Positions 9,099 to 19,649 are shown, counted from the first letter of the stretch. The stretch: 64,000 nucleotides of DNA from Ignavibacteriales bacterium (GCA_016700155.1 CP065001.1:2728001-2792000); one strand, 5' to 3'. A program made the numbers and translations. The notes: generated by a model not told the origin, from the sequence alone.

Positions 9099-9515
9099 AT
9101 GTTTTATAACCTGCTGACTTTAATACTTGGATTACTTGTTTATCAACAATCAGATGAATTGAAAATAAAAGAGCCATGGATAAGACCAGGCGCAAAAGAT
9201 ATGTCGACCGCATTTTATTTTATTGTTGAGAACCAATCCGATAAACCTGATACTCTGTACAAGGTATCATCGGAACTGGCTGGCAAAGTAGAAATTCATG
9301 AAACATATATGAAGGATGATATGATGGGGATGCGAGAAGTTGAACAAATCGTAATCCCTCCAAAGTCAGAGTTTCACTTTAAGCCTCGTGCACATCATGT
9401 AATGTTAATGAAATTAAAAAATGATCTTAAGAATGGTGATACCGGAAAAATAAAACTCTATTTCAAATCAGCGGGAGAATATGAACTTAGTGTGCAGGTA
9501 AAAAGTCCTAAATAA
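9099..9515 (+). CDS. PCuAC periplasmic copper chaperone
   Basis: A 138-residue exported protein with the full copper(I) motif H-X10-M-X21-H-X-M: His67, Met78, His100 and Met102, with exact family spacing. A short hydrophobic N-terminus (residues 1-14) acts as an export signal; no standard cleavage site is obvious, so it could stay anchored. The family hands Cu(I) to SCO proteins or directly to the CuA site of cytochrome oxidase. Its ribosome site (GGAG) lies inside the end of the preceding SCO1 gene, 2 bases upstream, which supports co-translation. Confidence 0.92.
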   Translation: MFYNLLTLILGLLVYQQSDELKIKEPWIRPGAKDMSTAFYFIVENQSDKPDTLYKVSSELAGKVEIHETYMKDDMMGMREVEQIVIPPKSEFHFKPRAHHVMLMKLKNDLKNGDTGKIKLYFKSAGEYELSVQVKSPK

Positions 9516-9798
9516 AATTTTACAAAATATTGATGTAATAAAACTGGGGATAAAAAATCTGGTTTGATTACTATTTTTTTATAAATATTAGTATATTAAA
9601 AAAAATTCTGGTGCCACTTTAACTTAGGGATGCCAATCCCGCATGTACAATCTGTACATAAACACATTGTAATGAAGACTAACTATTTCAAATGTCCGTA
9701 ACATAATTCAATTTACCTGCCTGACAAACCAGAGTGGAATTGTTGTACAGGTAAAACTTCTTAATAACTGTTAACAAAACAAATGAATAGGAGGGTCT

Positions 9799-12700
9799 AT
9801 GCGGCCTAAAACACTTTCTATTTTTTCACTCATAATTTTCCTGAGTATATGTGTGGGATATGCCCAGGATAACCAGGACTGGAAATGGTCCCATCAATCA
9901 CCCCAGGGTAACACATTGCGCTGGGTAAAAATGTGGGATGATAACAACTGGTATATCGTTGGTTATAGCGGCACTTTTATGAAAACAACAGATGCAGGTG
10001 CAACCTGGACATTCAGTCACAAAAATGGGCAGCTTGATTCTGCCAATGGCAATTATGAAAGCATTTATGATGCACATTTTTTTGACATGAATAACGGCTT
10101 TGTAACTGGTGGCGGAGGTCATATTGCTAAAACGACCGATGGTGGAACAACGTGGACACCTATTGTCACAGGTTTTTCAACGGCAATAACCTGGTACCAG
10201 ATCTATTTTATGGATGCGAATACCGGATATGTGTCCGGCACCACGAGTGGCAGACTCGCTAAAACAACTGATGGTGGAAATACCTGGACATTAAATACTA
10301 CTATTGCATCAGGTACTTATTATGATGTGTATACTCCTAACGATACAATTGTTGTTGTTGCGACTACATCAGGTAATGTAAGACGTTCAACAGATGGCGG
10401 AGTTACCTGGGCAACCGTAAGTACGGGGCTTACATCATCACTCTATGCTCTTCAGTTTATGAGCCCTGATTATGGCTGGGCTGCCGGTTCATCAGGACGT
10501 GCAAAATATACCACTGATGTCGGTGCAACATGGACAGATGTAAGCACTGGTTTACCTGCAGAATCATTTTATGATATTGACTTCGTTACTGAATCAAATC
10601 AAACTCTTATGGAAGGATTTGAAGGAACTACTTTCCCTCCGGCTGGCTGGAAAGCTGTTGATGTTCTTGGTGCCAATGTATGGAACAGAAGTACAACCCA
10701 GGCATATTCTGGTGCTGCCAGTGCTTTTGTAAACTACCAATCAACTGGCGGCGAGGACTGGCTTATAACTCCACAACTTTCAATTGTTGCCGGTGATTCA
10801 ATAAAATTCTGGGCTAGAAAAAATTTCTCATCTGCGTTTCCGCCTGATTCATTATTGATCCGTGTATCAACAACAGATACTGCGCTTGCAAGTTTCGGTG
10901 CACCTATAATTGCTATCGATGTTGCAAATCTTACAGCATCAACATGGATTCAGTTTATGGCGGATCTTTCGGCTTATGCAGGTCAGAGCATTTATATAGC
11001 TTTCCATCATAAAGATTCTGATGGAAATGGAGTATGGGTTGATGATGTTGAAGTCGGAACTCCTGTTGTTCAAACAGCTGTCTATTTAACCGGCGATGCA
11101 TTCAATATTCATAAAACAATTGATAATGGGACAACCTGGACACCGGTTGATTTCCTTGCACCTGTAGGTGACCAGCCCTGGACAAGCACTTATTATTCTA
11201 CCTCGTTTCTTGATGGTAAATTTGTTACCGTCGGCGCTAATGGTTTGATGAATTCAGTGACAATTGGACAAACTCCTGACGCGCTAACAACATATATCAA
11301 GGCTGGAACATTATACGATGTTTGGGCTGAGAGCATTACAGGGAACGCAATTGCTGTTGGCTCTCCCGGTATAACAGGATCCATTTTTGATCAGATAATG
11401 TACACAACAGACGGTGGTGCAAACTGGGATATTTCTACCACTACTTTAAGACCTTCACAACACCAAACAACTGAGTATGTTTCTGATATAATTATTGATA
11501 CTGAAGGTGAGACAGGAGAAATCATTGAAACAGATTTAGTTCCAAATTCATTTGCTACTTTCAGAGCCATCGATATGATTAATCCGACAACAGGATTTAT
11601 TTCAGGAACACTTGGTGCGGTTTACAGAACAACTAATAGCGGTGTTAGCTGGGATTCTATTCCAACACCTGTTGCATCCACAGTTACTCTTTACGATGTG
11701 GATTTTGTCGATGCAAACACAGGATGGATTGTCGGTTCATCCGGTACATGCTATAAAACTACCGATGGCGGAACAACCTGGACTCAGCAAACAGCAACCA
11801 CCACCAGCATCATTTATTCTATTTCAATGGTGAATGCCAATTTTGGTTGGTTAGGCGGCTCAAGTGGTGTTGTTAACATTACAACCGATGGGGGCACAAC
11901 CTGGACTGCTCAAACAAGCGGTATGGGAACTTCAACCATTTATGGATTACATGCTGTTGATGTAAACACTGCTTACATTTCAGGAGCCAGCGGAAAAATT
12001 ACTAAAACCACTGATGGTGGTGCACTCTGGAATCTTTTAACATTACCTTCTGCAGTTGGAACTTCAATATTGTATACCGTTCATTTCAGAGATGCCAACT
12101 ATGGTGCAGCAGCTGGTTCATTGGGTAAGGTGATCTATACGATGGATGGCGGTGCAACCTGGACATTAGATAATACCAGTGGCAGTACAATTTATGGAGT
12201 ACGTGTTGCCAGTGAAGGCACTAACACTACGGCTGCTTATACCGCAGGAAGTCTTGCTTATGTACATAAAAACTCAGTCTTTACAGTACCTGTTGAATTG
12301 AGTTCATTTACCGCTAATGTTTTAGAGAATACTGTGGTATTGAACTGGTCAACAGCCTCTGAAACCAACAATCATGGTTTCAGTGTTGAAAGAAAAATTA
12401 AAAACTCTGACTGGACCAATGTTGCATTTATCGAAGGTCAGGGAAATACAACATCAACTACTGATTACTCATTCAGGGATGAAAATCTTCCTGTTGGAGT
12501 TTATGAGTATCGTCTGCGTCAGATTGATTTGGATGGCACATATAAATATTTCAATCTTAGTGAGTCCGTTGAGATAGGATCCCCGGATAAATTTGCTCTC
12601 GAGCAGAATTATCCAAATCCGTTTAACCCGTCAACTAAAATAAAGTATAGTATAGCAAAAGCATCTCAGGTTGTTTTGAAGATCTACAATATACTGGGTG

Positions 12701-12861
12701 CTGAAGTTTATACACTTGTTAACGAGTTCCAGGAGGCAGGTAATTATAATCGTGAATTCTCTGCTGTTCAGGATGGACTTAACTTAAGCAGCGGTGTTTA
12801 TTTCTACAGGCTTGATGCAGGTAATTTCTCAGAGACAAAAAAATTCATTCTGATGAAATAA
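9799..12861 (+). CDS. Giant T9SS surface protein with Ycf48/BNR-like repeats and an anchor-J-like domain
   Basis: A 1020-residue exported protein. AGGAGGG precedes the ATG; signal peptide residues 1-22. Repeats built round TTDGGxTW (about residues 45-265 and again 415-820) resemble Ycf48/sialidase-like beta-propeller blades. They are interrupted at about 270-425 by a cleaved-adhesin/choice-of-anchor J-like domain (GFEGTTFPPAGW..., ending VWVDDVEVG). Then come an FN3-like segment (VPVELSSFTA...) and a C-terminal T9SS sorting domain (LEQNYPNPFNPSTKIKYS to KKFILMK). A paralogue lies directly downstream at 13187. Probably an adhesin or surface-binding protein; the ligand is unknown. Confidence 0.85.
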   Translation: MRPKTLSIFSLIIFLSICVGYAQDNQDWKWSHQSPQGNTLRWVKMWDDNNWYIVGYSGTFMKTTDAGATWTFSHKNGQLDSANGNYESIYDAHFFDMNNGFVTGGGGHIAKTTDGGTTWTPIVTGFSTAITWYQIYFMDANTGYVSGTTSGRLAKTTDGGNTWTLNTTIASGTYYDVYTPNDTIVVVATTSGNVRRSTDGGVTWATVSTGLTSSLYALQFMSPDYGWAAGSSGRAKYTTDVGATWTDVSTGLPAESFYDIDFVTESNQTLMEGFEGTTFPPAGWKAVDVLGANVWNRSTTQAYSGAASAFVNYQSTGGEDWLITPQLSIVAGDSIKFWARKNFSSAFPPDSLLIRVSTTDTALASFGAPIIAIDVANLTASTWIQFMADLSAYAGQSIYIAFHHKDSDGNGVWVDDVEVGTPVVQTAVYLTGDAFNIHKTIDNGTTWTPVDFLAPVGDQPWTSTYYSTSFLDGKFVTVGANGLMNSVTIGQTPDALTTYIKAGTLYDVWAESITGNAIAVGSPGITGSIFDQIMYTTDGGANWDISTTTLRPSQHQTTEYVSDIIIDTEGETGEIIETDLVPNSFATFRAIDMINPTTGFISGTLGAVYRTTNSGVSWDSIPTPVASTVTLYDVDFVDANTGWIVGSSGTCYKTTDGGTTWTQQTATTTSIIYSISMVNANFGWLGGSSGVVNITTDGGTTWTAQTSGMGTSTIYGLHAVDVNTAYISGASGKITKTTDGGALWNLLTLPSAVGTSILYTVHFRDANYGAAAGSLGKVIYTMDGGATWTLDNTSGSTIYGVRVASEGTNTTAAYTAGSLAYVHKNSVFTVPVELSSFTANVLENTVVLNWSTASETNNHGFSVERKIKNSDWTNVAFIEGQGNTTSTTDYSFRDENLPVGVYEYRLRQIDLDGTYKYFNLSESVEIGSPDKFALEQNYPNPFNPSTKIKYSIAKASQVVLKIYNILGAEVYTLVNEFQEAGNYNREFSAVQDGLNLSSGVYFYRLDAGNFSETKKFILMK

Positions 12862-12881
12862 GCAATTCCATCTCTCTCATA

Positions 12882-12914
12882 AAAAAAGCCGTCCGGAATA
12901 TGGACGGCTTTTTT
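12882..12914 (+). terminator. Rho-independent terminator after the first giant T9SS gene
   Basis: GCCGTCC (12888-12894) pairs with GGACGGC (12902-12908) across a 7-base loop, flanked by an A-run and a T-run. The rest of the 325-base gap 12862-13186 is A/T-rich and shows only the AGGAGG of the next gene. Confidence 0.92.
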
Positions 12915-13186
12915 ATTAATTAGTCACAAACACTTTATTCCACCCAAAAAAATAAAATTAATTCAGCTATTTACTTTTTATTTTTCTTACTATATTTAGC
13001 CGCACTTGATAACCGAAAATAATTTTCCATTCAAGTTTGATAAATTCAATTATACCTGTTAAGGTAAAACAAAAATTTGTCTCAAATGTTTTTATTAAAC
13101 ACACTCCGTAGTACGTAACACGAGAACCCGGGGAAAAACTAACCGAGTTATTGATTTAACAAACAAAACCAATAAAAGGAGGCTCT

Positions 13187-16100
13187 ATGCGTTTATTGTC
13201 ACTTCTCGTCATTTCATCCTTTTTATTCCTACTGTCAATTAATATTCGAGCTCAGGAAAATCAGGATTGGAAATGGTCTCACCAAACACCACAAGGCAAC
13301 ACATTGCGTTGGGTAAAAATGTGGGATGCTAATAACTGGTACGCCATTGGATTTGGCGGAACATTTATGAAAACAACTGATGCCGGCACAACCTGGTATT
13401 TTCATCATCAGGCAGGTGTACCAAGTACGAATGGTTCAACTAGTGCATTATATGAGGCTCACTTCTTTGATATGAATACTGGTGTCGCCGTAGGAACAGG
13501 TGGAGCAACCAGAACAACAGATGGTGGATTAACATGGACAGTAACAACCGGTATACCAACTGCTGCAACAATGTATCAGTTATATTTCCTGGATAATAAT
13601 ATTGGATACTGCGCAGGCACAACTAGTGGCAGATTTGCTAGAACATCAGATGGCGGTCAAACCTGGACAATTAATACTGTACTACCTTCAGGAACATACT
13701 ATGATTGTTATTCCCCAAATGATACTTTCTATGTTGTATCATCTACATCCGGAAATATTAGAACTTCTACCGATGCCGGATTGACATGGTCAGCTACGAT
13801 AAATACTGGTGCATCTTTTACAATATATAAATTGGAATTTCGTGATCCATTGAATGGATGGGTTGCTGGCTCAACAGGACAGGCAAGATATACAACAGAT
13901 GGCGGCGCCACCTGGAATGCTGCAAATACAGGATTACCAACGTCAACTATTTTTTATGATCTTGATTTACAAACAGTAACAGCTCAGACTTTGGATGAAG
14001 GATTTGAAGGCACCACATTCCCTCCGGCAGGGTGGAAAGCTGTTGATGTACTGGGTGCAAATGTTTGGAACAGAAGTACAACACAAGCACATTCAGGCAC
14101 CGCAAGCGCATTTGTTAATTATCAATCCACAGGAGGTGAAGACTGGCTGCTTACTCCTCAATTATCTATTGTTGCAGGTGATTCAGTTAAATTCTGGGTA
14201 AGAAAAAATTTCTCATCTGCTTTTCCTCCTGATTCATTGCTTATTCGCGTATCAACAACAGATACTGCATTAGCAAGCTTTGGTGCAGCAATAATAGCAA
14301 TAGATGTAGCAAACTTAACTGCTTCAACATGGCTGCAATTCTCTGCTGACCTATCTGCATATGCCGGACAAAGTATCTACCTCGCTTTTCATCATAAAGA
14401 CAGTGATGGAAATGGTGTTTGGGTTGACGATGTTGAAGTTGGAACTCCAACCGTAGTTAATGAAGTTTATTTGACCGGTAACTCTTTTGATATTTATAAA
14501 ACTATCGATAATGGATTAAACTGGACTATGGTGGAATTTCTAAATCCATCACAACCATGGACAAGCACTTACTATGCAACTGAGGTTAACGGAAACAGTC
14601 TGCTTACTGCAGGAGCTTTCGGATTGATTAACTCCGTTTCAAATGGCGGTACACCAACAGCGCATACTCAATTTGTTCGTGCTGGTGCATTGTATGACGT
14701 TTGGGCGGCTCCAGGAGGTGACAAAGTTATTGCGGTTGGCGCACCCTCTTCAACAGGTTCCAGCTTTGATCAGATAACCTATACCACCAATGGTGGAGGA
14801 AGTTGGAATTCTGCAACAACAACTTTACGACCAAACACACAATTAAACGGAACTATTCATATTGATGAACAAATATCACCTGCAGAAATAACTAAAGAAA
14901 ATGAGACTGACTTATTAATGGTTGCTAATTCATATTCGACATTCAGAAGCATCGATATGGTGAATCCAGATACCGGATATGTTGTTGGTTCATTAGGTGC
15001 TGTTTATCGTACAACGAATGGAGGAACAAGCTGGGACTCATTAACAACTCCAATTGCAGGTACAGCAAGTTTGTATAAGGTTGATTTTGTTGACTACAAC
15101 ACAGGCTGGATTTTTTCAAATACTTCAGATGCTACTGGAACCATTTGGAAAACAACCGATGCCGGAACAACATGGTCACAGCAGATACTCACGGGTGCCG
15201 CTGGTAATGATCAAAGAATCTATAATGCCAGTATGCTGGATGCAAACACTGGCTGGATAGTGAATTACACACCGAGACCATACAGAACCACTGATGGCGG
15301 CGCAACATGGGAACTTCAAACATTAGTTGATGGATTCGGCGGTTTCTTGTATGATATCCAAATGATTGATGCCAATCTTGGTTTTGCCTGCGGATCATCC
15401 CGCAGACTTTATAAGACCACAAATGGGGGTGCAAACTGGGATACTCTTACTGCGCCCACAACTTCTGTAACATTCCAGGCACTACATTTTAGGGACGAAA
15501 ATTATGGCGTTGTTACAGGAACTGGTGGTGTTACCTTACTTACAACTGATGGTGGATTAACATGGACAGTGGCTCAACTAAACAATGCAGGAGCTACTAT
15601 GAATTCAATTTATATAGAACCACAGGCAACAAGCACGGCTGCTACTTACACTGTTGGTGCTAGTGGCTTTATATTTAAGAACACAAATGTTACCGTTCCA
15701 GTTGAATTGAGTACATTCACTGCCAGTGTTTCTAAAAACAATGTATCATTAACTTGGTCAACTTCTTCTGAAAAGAATAACAGAGGATTCCAGGTTGAGA
15801 GGAAGAATGAAAGTGGTGATTGGCATGTGCTGGGATTTGTTGAAGGTAATGGCACAACCACTAACGCAACACATTATTCATTCAAAGATGAGAATGTAGC
15901 TGTTGGTCATTATAATTATCGTCTGCGTCAGATAGATTATGATGGAACTTACAAATATTACAATCTGTCTGAAACAATTGAGATAGGTGCTCCATTAAAC
16001 TTCGCACTTGAGCAAAACTATCCAAACCCATTCAATCCAACTACCAATATCAGATATAGTGTCGCAATTTCTTCACATGTTGTTTTAAAGATTTACAATG

Positions 16101-16270
16101 TTCTCGGTGCAGAAGTAGCAACTTTAGTAAATGAAATTCAGGAAGCTGGAATTTATACTAAAGAATTTTCCGCTGATCAATCAGGATTGAACTTAAGCAG
16201 TGGTGTTTATTTTTACAGGTTGGAAGCAGGAAACTTTACAGATACAAAGAAATTTATTTTAATGAAGTAA
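13187..16270 (+). CDS. Giant T9SS surface protein, paralogue of the 9799 gene
   Basis: A 1027-residue exported protein with the same plan as its upstream neighbour: signal peptide (about 1-22), mature start ENQDWKWSHQTPQGNTLRW nearly identical to the neighbour, TTDGG-type repeats, an anchor-J-like domain at about 270-425, more repeats, an FN3-like segment and a T9SS sorting domain (LEQNYPNPFNPTTNIRYS to KKFILMK). AAAGGAGG precedes the ATG. The anchor-J-like domain is far closer to the neighbour's than the surrounding repeats are. Each gene has its own terminator, so the two are separately transcribed tandem duplicates. Confidence 0.85.
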   Translation: MRLLSLLVISSFLFLLSINIRAQENQDWKWSHQTPQGNTLRWVKMWDANNWYAIGFGGTFMKTTDAGTTWYFHHQAGVPSTNGSTSALYEAHFFDMNTGVAVGTGGATRTTDGGLTWTVTTGIPTAATMYQLYFLDNNIGYCAGTTSGRFARTSDGGQTWTINTVLPSGTYYDCYSPNDTFYVVSSTSGNIRTSTDAGLTWSATINTGASFTIYKLEFRDPLNGWVAGSTGQARYTTDGGATWNAANTGLPTSTIFYDLDLQTVTAQTLDEGFEGTTFPPAGWKAVDVLGANVWNRSTTQAHSGTASAFVNYQSTGGEDWLLTPQLSIVAGDSVKFWVRKNFSSAFPPDSLLIRVSTTDTALASFGAAIIAIDVANLTASTWLQFSADLSAYAGQSIYLAFHHKDSDGNGVWVDDVEVGTPTVVNEVYLTGNSFDIYKTIDNGLNWTMVEFLNPSQPWTSTYYATEVNGNSLLTAGAFGLINSVSNGGTPTAHTQFVRAGALYDVWAAPGGDKVIAVGAPSSTGSSFDQITYTTNGGGSWNSATTTLRPNTQLNGTIHIDEQISPAEITKENETDLLMVANSYSTFRSIDMVNPDTGYVVGSLGAVYRTTNGGTSWDSLTTPIAGTASLYKVDFVDYNTGWIFSNTSDATGTIWKTTDAGTTWSQQILTGAAGNDQRIYNASMLDANTGWIVNYTPRPYRTTDGGATWELQTLVDGFGGFLYDIQMIDANLGFACGSSRRLYKTTNGGANWDTLTAPTTSVTFQALHFRDENYGVVTGTGGVTLLTTDGGLTWTVAQLNNAGATMNSIYIEPQATSTAATYTVGASGFIFKNTNVTVPVELSTFTASVSKNNVSLTWSTSSEKNNRGFQVERKNESGDWHVLGFVEGNGTTTNATHYSFKDENVAVGHYNYRLRQIDYDGTYKYYNLSETIEIGAPLNFALEQNYPNPFNPTTNIRYSVAISSHVVLKIYNVLGAEVATLVNEIQEAGIYTKEFSADQSGLNLSSGVYFYRLEAGNFTDTKKFILMK

Positions 16271-16284
16271 TCTTTGATCTTAAT

Positions 16285-16315
16285 AAAAAAGCCGTCCAAA
16301 AGGACGGCTTTTTTT
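16285..16315 (+). terminator. Rho-independent terminator after the second giant T9SS gene
   Basis: GCCGTCC (16291-16297) and GGACGGC (16302-16308) form a stem closed by AAAA, with A- and T-runs outside. The core is the same GCCGTCC/GGACGGC as the terminator at 12882. The T-run is on both strands' sides, so it may also serve the convergent aminotransferase gene ending at 16324. Confidence 0.92.
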
Positions 16316-16323
16316 ATGTCTTT

Positions 16324-17454
16324 TTATTTTTTGAAGAACTCTTTGATCTTATCGCAAACATAACCTATCTGCTCGTCTGTTAACTCAGGAAACATTGGAA
16401 GAGAAATCCCGGTTTCGGCGAGCTCTTCAGTAACAGGAAAATCTCCTTTTTTGTATACAAGATTTTTAAAACAATTTTGTTCGTGCAATGGAATTGCATA
16501 GTGTAAGCCTGTTCCTATACCTGCTGCTGTTAAAAAGTTCTGTAGTTCATTACGAAGTTTGCTTCTTTCAGCACCACCGGCTTTAACGCGAATCACAAAT
16601 AAGTGGTATACATGCTTTACATCATTCATTTCTTTTGGCAATACTATCTGCTGAACACCGCTTAATAGTTCGTTATATTTTTTTGCCGCTCTTCTCCTAC
16701 CATCCGTCCATTTATCAAGATGTTTTAGTTTAACACCAAGTACAGCACCTTGTATTCCTTCCATTCTATAATTGTGTCCGAGCATTTCGTGATAATATTT
16801 CTGTGACTGACCGTGTTCTCTTATCATTTTCATTTTTAATGCTAGATCATCATCATCGGTTGCTACTGCACCACCTTCTCCGTACGCACCAAGATTTTTA
16901 CCGGGATAGAAGCTGAATGAAGTTATAACTCCGAACCCACCAATTTTTTTACCGTGGTACTCAGCTAAATGTGATTGTGCTGCATCTTCAACAAGATAAA
17001 TTTTGTGTTTATCCGCTATTGCTTTCAGTGCATCCATATCAGCAGGTTGACCGTACAAATGTACTGCAACAATTGCTTTTGTTTTTTTAGTTATCGCTGC
17101 TTCTACTTTTGATGGGTCAATATTGTATGATTCAGGATGACAATCTACAAATACAGGAGTAGCGCCGCATAAAGTAGCTCCCCAGGCTGTTGCAATAAAA
17201 GTATTCGCCGGAATAATTACTTCGTCCCCGGCTCCGATTCCAAGTGCCCATAATGCCATGTGGTTTCCGTCTGTTCCAGAACTTACTCCTAACACATGCT
17301 TTACTGAATGCGCTGAAGCAAAATCTTTTTCAAAGCCTGATACTGCATTGCCTAAAATAAATGCGGTATTTTCAATTACATTCTGAATTGCGGGATTAAC
17401 TTCGTCTTTTATTGACTGGTACTGAATTTTTAGATCAAGAAATGGAACTTGCAT
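16324..17454 (-). CDS. DegT/DnrJ/EryC1-family nucleotide-sugar aminotransferase
   Basis: A 376-residue PLP-dependent sugar aminotransferase. The Schiff-base lysine is Lys186 in SFYPGKNLGAYGEGGA; the PLP-ring aspartate is Asp157 in VEDAAQ. GAGGA lies 7 bases before the ATG. With the Gfo/Idh dehydrogenase (21188) and hexapeptide acetyltransferase (20134) it makes up the WbpB/WbpE/WbpD-type trio that converts UDP-GlcNAc-uronate to the 2,3-diacetamido sugar; this pathway assignment is inferred. It is separated from those genes by tRNA-Pro, a T9SS gene and a small membrane protein, so it is not in one operon with them. Other 3- or 4-amino sugars remain possible. Confidence 0.87.
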   Translation of the reverse strand: MQVPFLDLKIQYQSIKDEVNPAIQNVIENTAFILGNAVSGFEKDFASAHSVKHVLGVSSGTDGNHMALWALGIGAGDEVIIPANTFIATAWGATLCGATPVFVDCHPESYNIDPSKVEAAITKKTKAIVAVHLYGQPADMDALKAIADKHKIYLVEDAAQSHLAEYHGKKIGGFGVITSFSFYPGKNLGAYGEGGAVATDDDDLALKMKMIREHGQSQKYYHEMLGHNYRMEGIQGAVLGVKLKHLDKWTDGRRRAAKKYNELLSGVQQIVLPKEMNDVKHVYHLFVIRVKAGGAERSKLRNELQNFLTAAGIGTGLHYAIPLHEQNCFKNLVYKKGDFPVTEELAETGISLPMFPELTDEQIGYVCDKIKEFFKK

Positions 17455-17609
17455 AAATCTTTCCTCGTTTGTGATAAAATATCAGGATTGCAAAAAAACT
17501 CGAGAGCTATACTTAAAAATAATACTATTAAACTACTTCAACAAAAAAGATAATGCAGTAAATCTTGGAAATGGTTGTATGACAGATTATTTTTGGGCTG
17601 TCAATTTTC

Positions 17610-17683
17610 GGGGTGTAGCGCAGCCCGGTTAGCGCGCTTCGTTCGGGACGAAGAGGTCGGGAGTTCGAATCTCCCCACCCCGA
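17610..17683 (+). tRNA. tRNA-Pro (anticodon CGG)
   Basis: A complete cloverleaf: acceptor CGGGGTG (17610-17616) with CACCCCG (17676-17682), discriminator A at 17683, anticodon stem CTTCG/CGAAG with loop TTCGGGA giving CGG, and T-arm GGGAG-TTCGAAT-CTCCC (17659-17675). The 3' CCA is not encoded (CAG follows). It lies in the 620-base gap 17455-18074; the rest of that gap shows nothing I can identify. Confidence 0.96.
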
Positions 17684-18074
17684 CAGTGAATCACCTGTCT
17701 GTTATTTTAAAATCAGTATTCAAAAACAAATCTCAGCTCACCAAAAAGTTAACTCATTCTTGCTCTCTTATTTAATAAAAAAATAATTGACAATATTGAG
17801 TTTAGCCCCTGTTTTCAGTAGTGAAACAGATTATCGAAAAAAATATTTTTTTTTAAAGTCGAATTATTACTACACAGTTATAGTATTAATTTCTGATGAA
17901 TATTTTTCCTTCTGCTTTTGTAACTCTTACCGATCATTGTCTATTCTAAACTCATCTTCATCCTAAAATTTCAAATGAAAAACAAGAATCTTACTTGGCA
18001 CATTTGCTGTTTAGTAAAGCAAAGGTAACGAAAAAATATTTTTACACTAAGATAAATTATTTGTCAGGGGAGAA

Positions 18075-19589
18075 ATGAAAAATAATCTACTACTCGTCGT
18101 TGTTATGGCGCTTTTAATACCATTCGCGTCATACTCTCAAACAGGATATCTTGCACGTTTAGCAAATGGAGTTATAGTTAACTCAAATACTTACGAATTT
18201 GATGTCTTGTTAAGATCCACAGGATCTAATTTTCAATTAACTTCTTATCAGGGAGCCTTTACAATATCCCAAAATTTCACAAAAGGCGGAACGATAACAT
18301 TTAGTTATATCAATTCAACTTCATCCTTCAGTTCTATTCCGCCTTCAGTCGCTATTGGTTCCAACACAATTGATGGTTCACTCGAACTTGCTTTTGCATC
18401 AATGCCAGGTAATGAAACAATAACAAGTTCTGAGGTACGTATTGGCAGATTCAGATTGACCAATACTACAGAGTTTGGTTATTGTTCCCCAGCCATAAAC
18501 TGGGACTTCACAGGTGCAAGCAGCACAATCCTTACAGGTACAGGTTTTACAAATATTACAAATCAACTCAACCACGTTGATCTCGACATTTTTGCAGGAC
18601 TAATCAAATATAATGCAATGGATGTGATTGCATCGGCAACAACCGATCCCAATACAGCACCGGAAAAAGCTAATGACGGACTTGGTTATTATGATGGCGA
18701 TCCTAATGCGAGATGGGCTTCAGAACCCATGCCCGAGTGGATTCAATTTGATCTGGGAACATCACGTGAAATTTGTCTTGCCCGACTTTCATTCTATAAC
18801 TTTCAGTCAGGAAGAATTTATGAATTCACACTTCAGTCATCTATTGACGGCAACAGCTGGTCACCAATACTGAATAATATTTTTTCTGTTGAAGAAGAAT
18901 GGACTGTTGTTCAGTTTGCGCAAACTACTGCCAGGTATTTACGAATAATTTTTAACGGAAATAATCAAAATACTTGGGCTAATCTGTGGGAAGGCGAAAT
19001 GTGGGGACCTGATGGTGTATTCCCGGTTGAGTTATCATCGTTTACTGCTCAACTGCTACATAACAAAGTACAGCTTGATTGGTCAACGTCAACAGAAACG
19101 AATAACTATGGTTTCGAGATTCAAAGGAAAAATTCAGTTGATGAAAATTCCGACTGGGTAAAGATAGGATTTGTCGAAGGCGCTGGCAACAGCAACAGTC
19201 TGAAAGTTTATTCGTTTGTTGATAATACACTATTACCAGGAACTTCTTACTACAGATTGAAACAAGTCGACACAGACGGAAAATTTTCTTATACCGAGGA
19301 AATTGAAATCGTTAACGACATCCCATTGAGTTTTGAATTAAATCAGAATTATCCAAATCCTTTTAATCCATCTACTATAATAAAATTCTCTCTTCCTCAG
19401 GATATAGTTGTTAAACTAAGTGTATATAATATTCTTGGCGAATTGGTACAAACACTTGTTGATCAACAAATGAAAGCGGGATATCATGAAATTACATTCA
19501 ATGCTTCCGGACTTTCTTCAGGACATTATTTCTACAGAATAGAAACTGACCAATATGTTGAAATTAAAAAGATGGTCCTGATCAAATAA
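18075..19589 (+). CDS. Secreted T9SS protein with a cohesin-like domain and an F5/8 type C (discoidin) domain
   Basis: A 504-residue protein. GGGGAG sits 4 bases before the ATG; signal peptide residues 1-21. Residues about 22-170 form a beta-rich domain (NTYEFDVLLRS..., INWDFTG...ILTGTGF) that also occurs as a stand-alone membrane-anchored version at 20602-21141. Residues about 175-315 look like a discoidin/F5/8C carbohydrate-binding module (ANDGL...WASEPMPEWIQFDLG, ARYLRIIF). Then come an FN3-like segment (FPVELSSFTA...) and a T9SS sorting domain (LNQNYPNPFNPSTIIKFS to KKMVLIK). Its position between sugar-synthesis genes suggests binding to a surface polysaccharide, which is inference. Confidence 0.82.
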   Translation: MKNNLLLVVVMALLIPFASYSQTGYLARLANGVIVNSNTYEFDVLLRSTGSNFQLTSYQGAFTISQNFTKGGTITFSYINSTSSFSSIPPSVAIGSNTIDGSLELAFASMPGNETITSSEVRIGRFRLTNTTEFGYCSPAINWDFTGASSTILTGTGFTNITNQLNHVDLDIFAGLIKYNAMDVIASATTDPNTAPEKANDGLGYYDGDPNARWASEPMPEWIQFDLGTSREICLARLSFYNFQSGRIYEFTLQSSIDGNSWSPILNNIFSVEEEWTVVQFAQTTARYLRIIFNGNNQNTWANLWEGEMWGPDGVFPVELSSFTAQLLHNKVQLDWSTSTETNNYGFEIQRKNSVDENSDWVKIGFVEGAGNSNSLKVYSFVDNTLLPGTSYYRLKQVDTDGKFSYTEEIEIVNDIPLSFELNQNYPNPFNPSTIIKFSLPQDIVVKLSVYNILGELVQTLVDQQMKAGYHEITFNASGLSSGHYFYRIETDQYVEIKKMVLIK

Positions 19590-19616
19590 GCAACCAGTTA
19601 CCGTGGTTGTTAGTGT

Positions 19617-19649
19617 AAAAAAAGGCTGGATTGGATCCAGCCTTTTTTT
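19617..19649 (+). terminator. Rho-independent terminator
   Basis: GGCTGGA (19624-19630) pairs with TCCAGCC (19636-19642) across a 5-base loop, with A-run before and T-run after. It ends the T9SS gene at 18075. Confidence 0.92.

Noticed and set aside
17575..17775. Open frame of 66 codons
   Set aside because: It runs straight through the tRNA-Pro gene.
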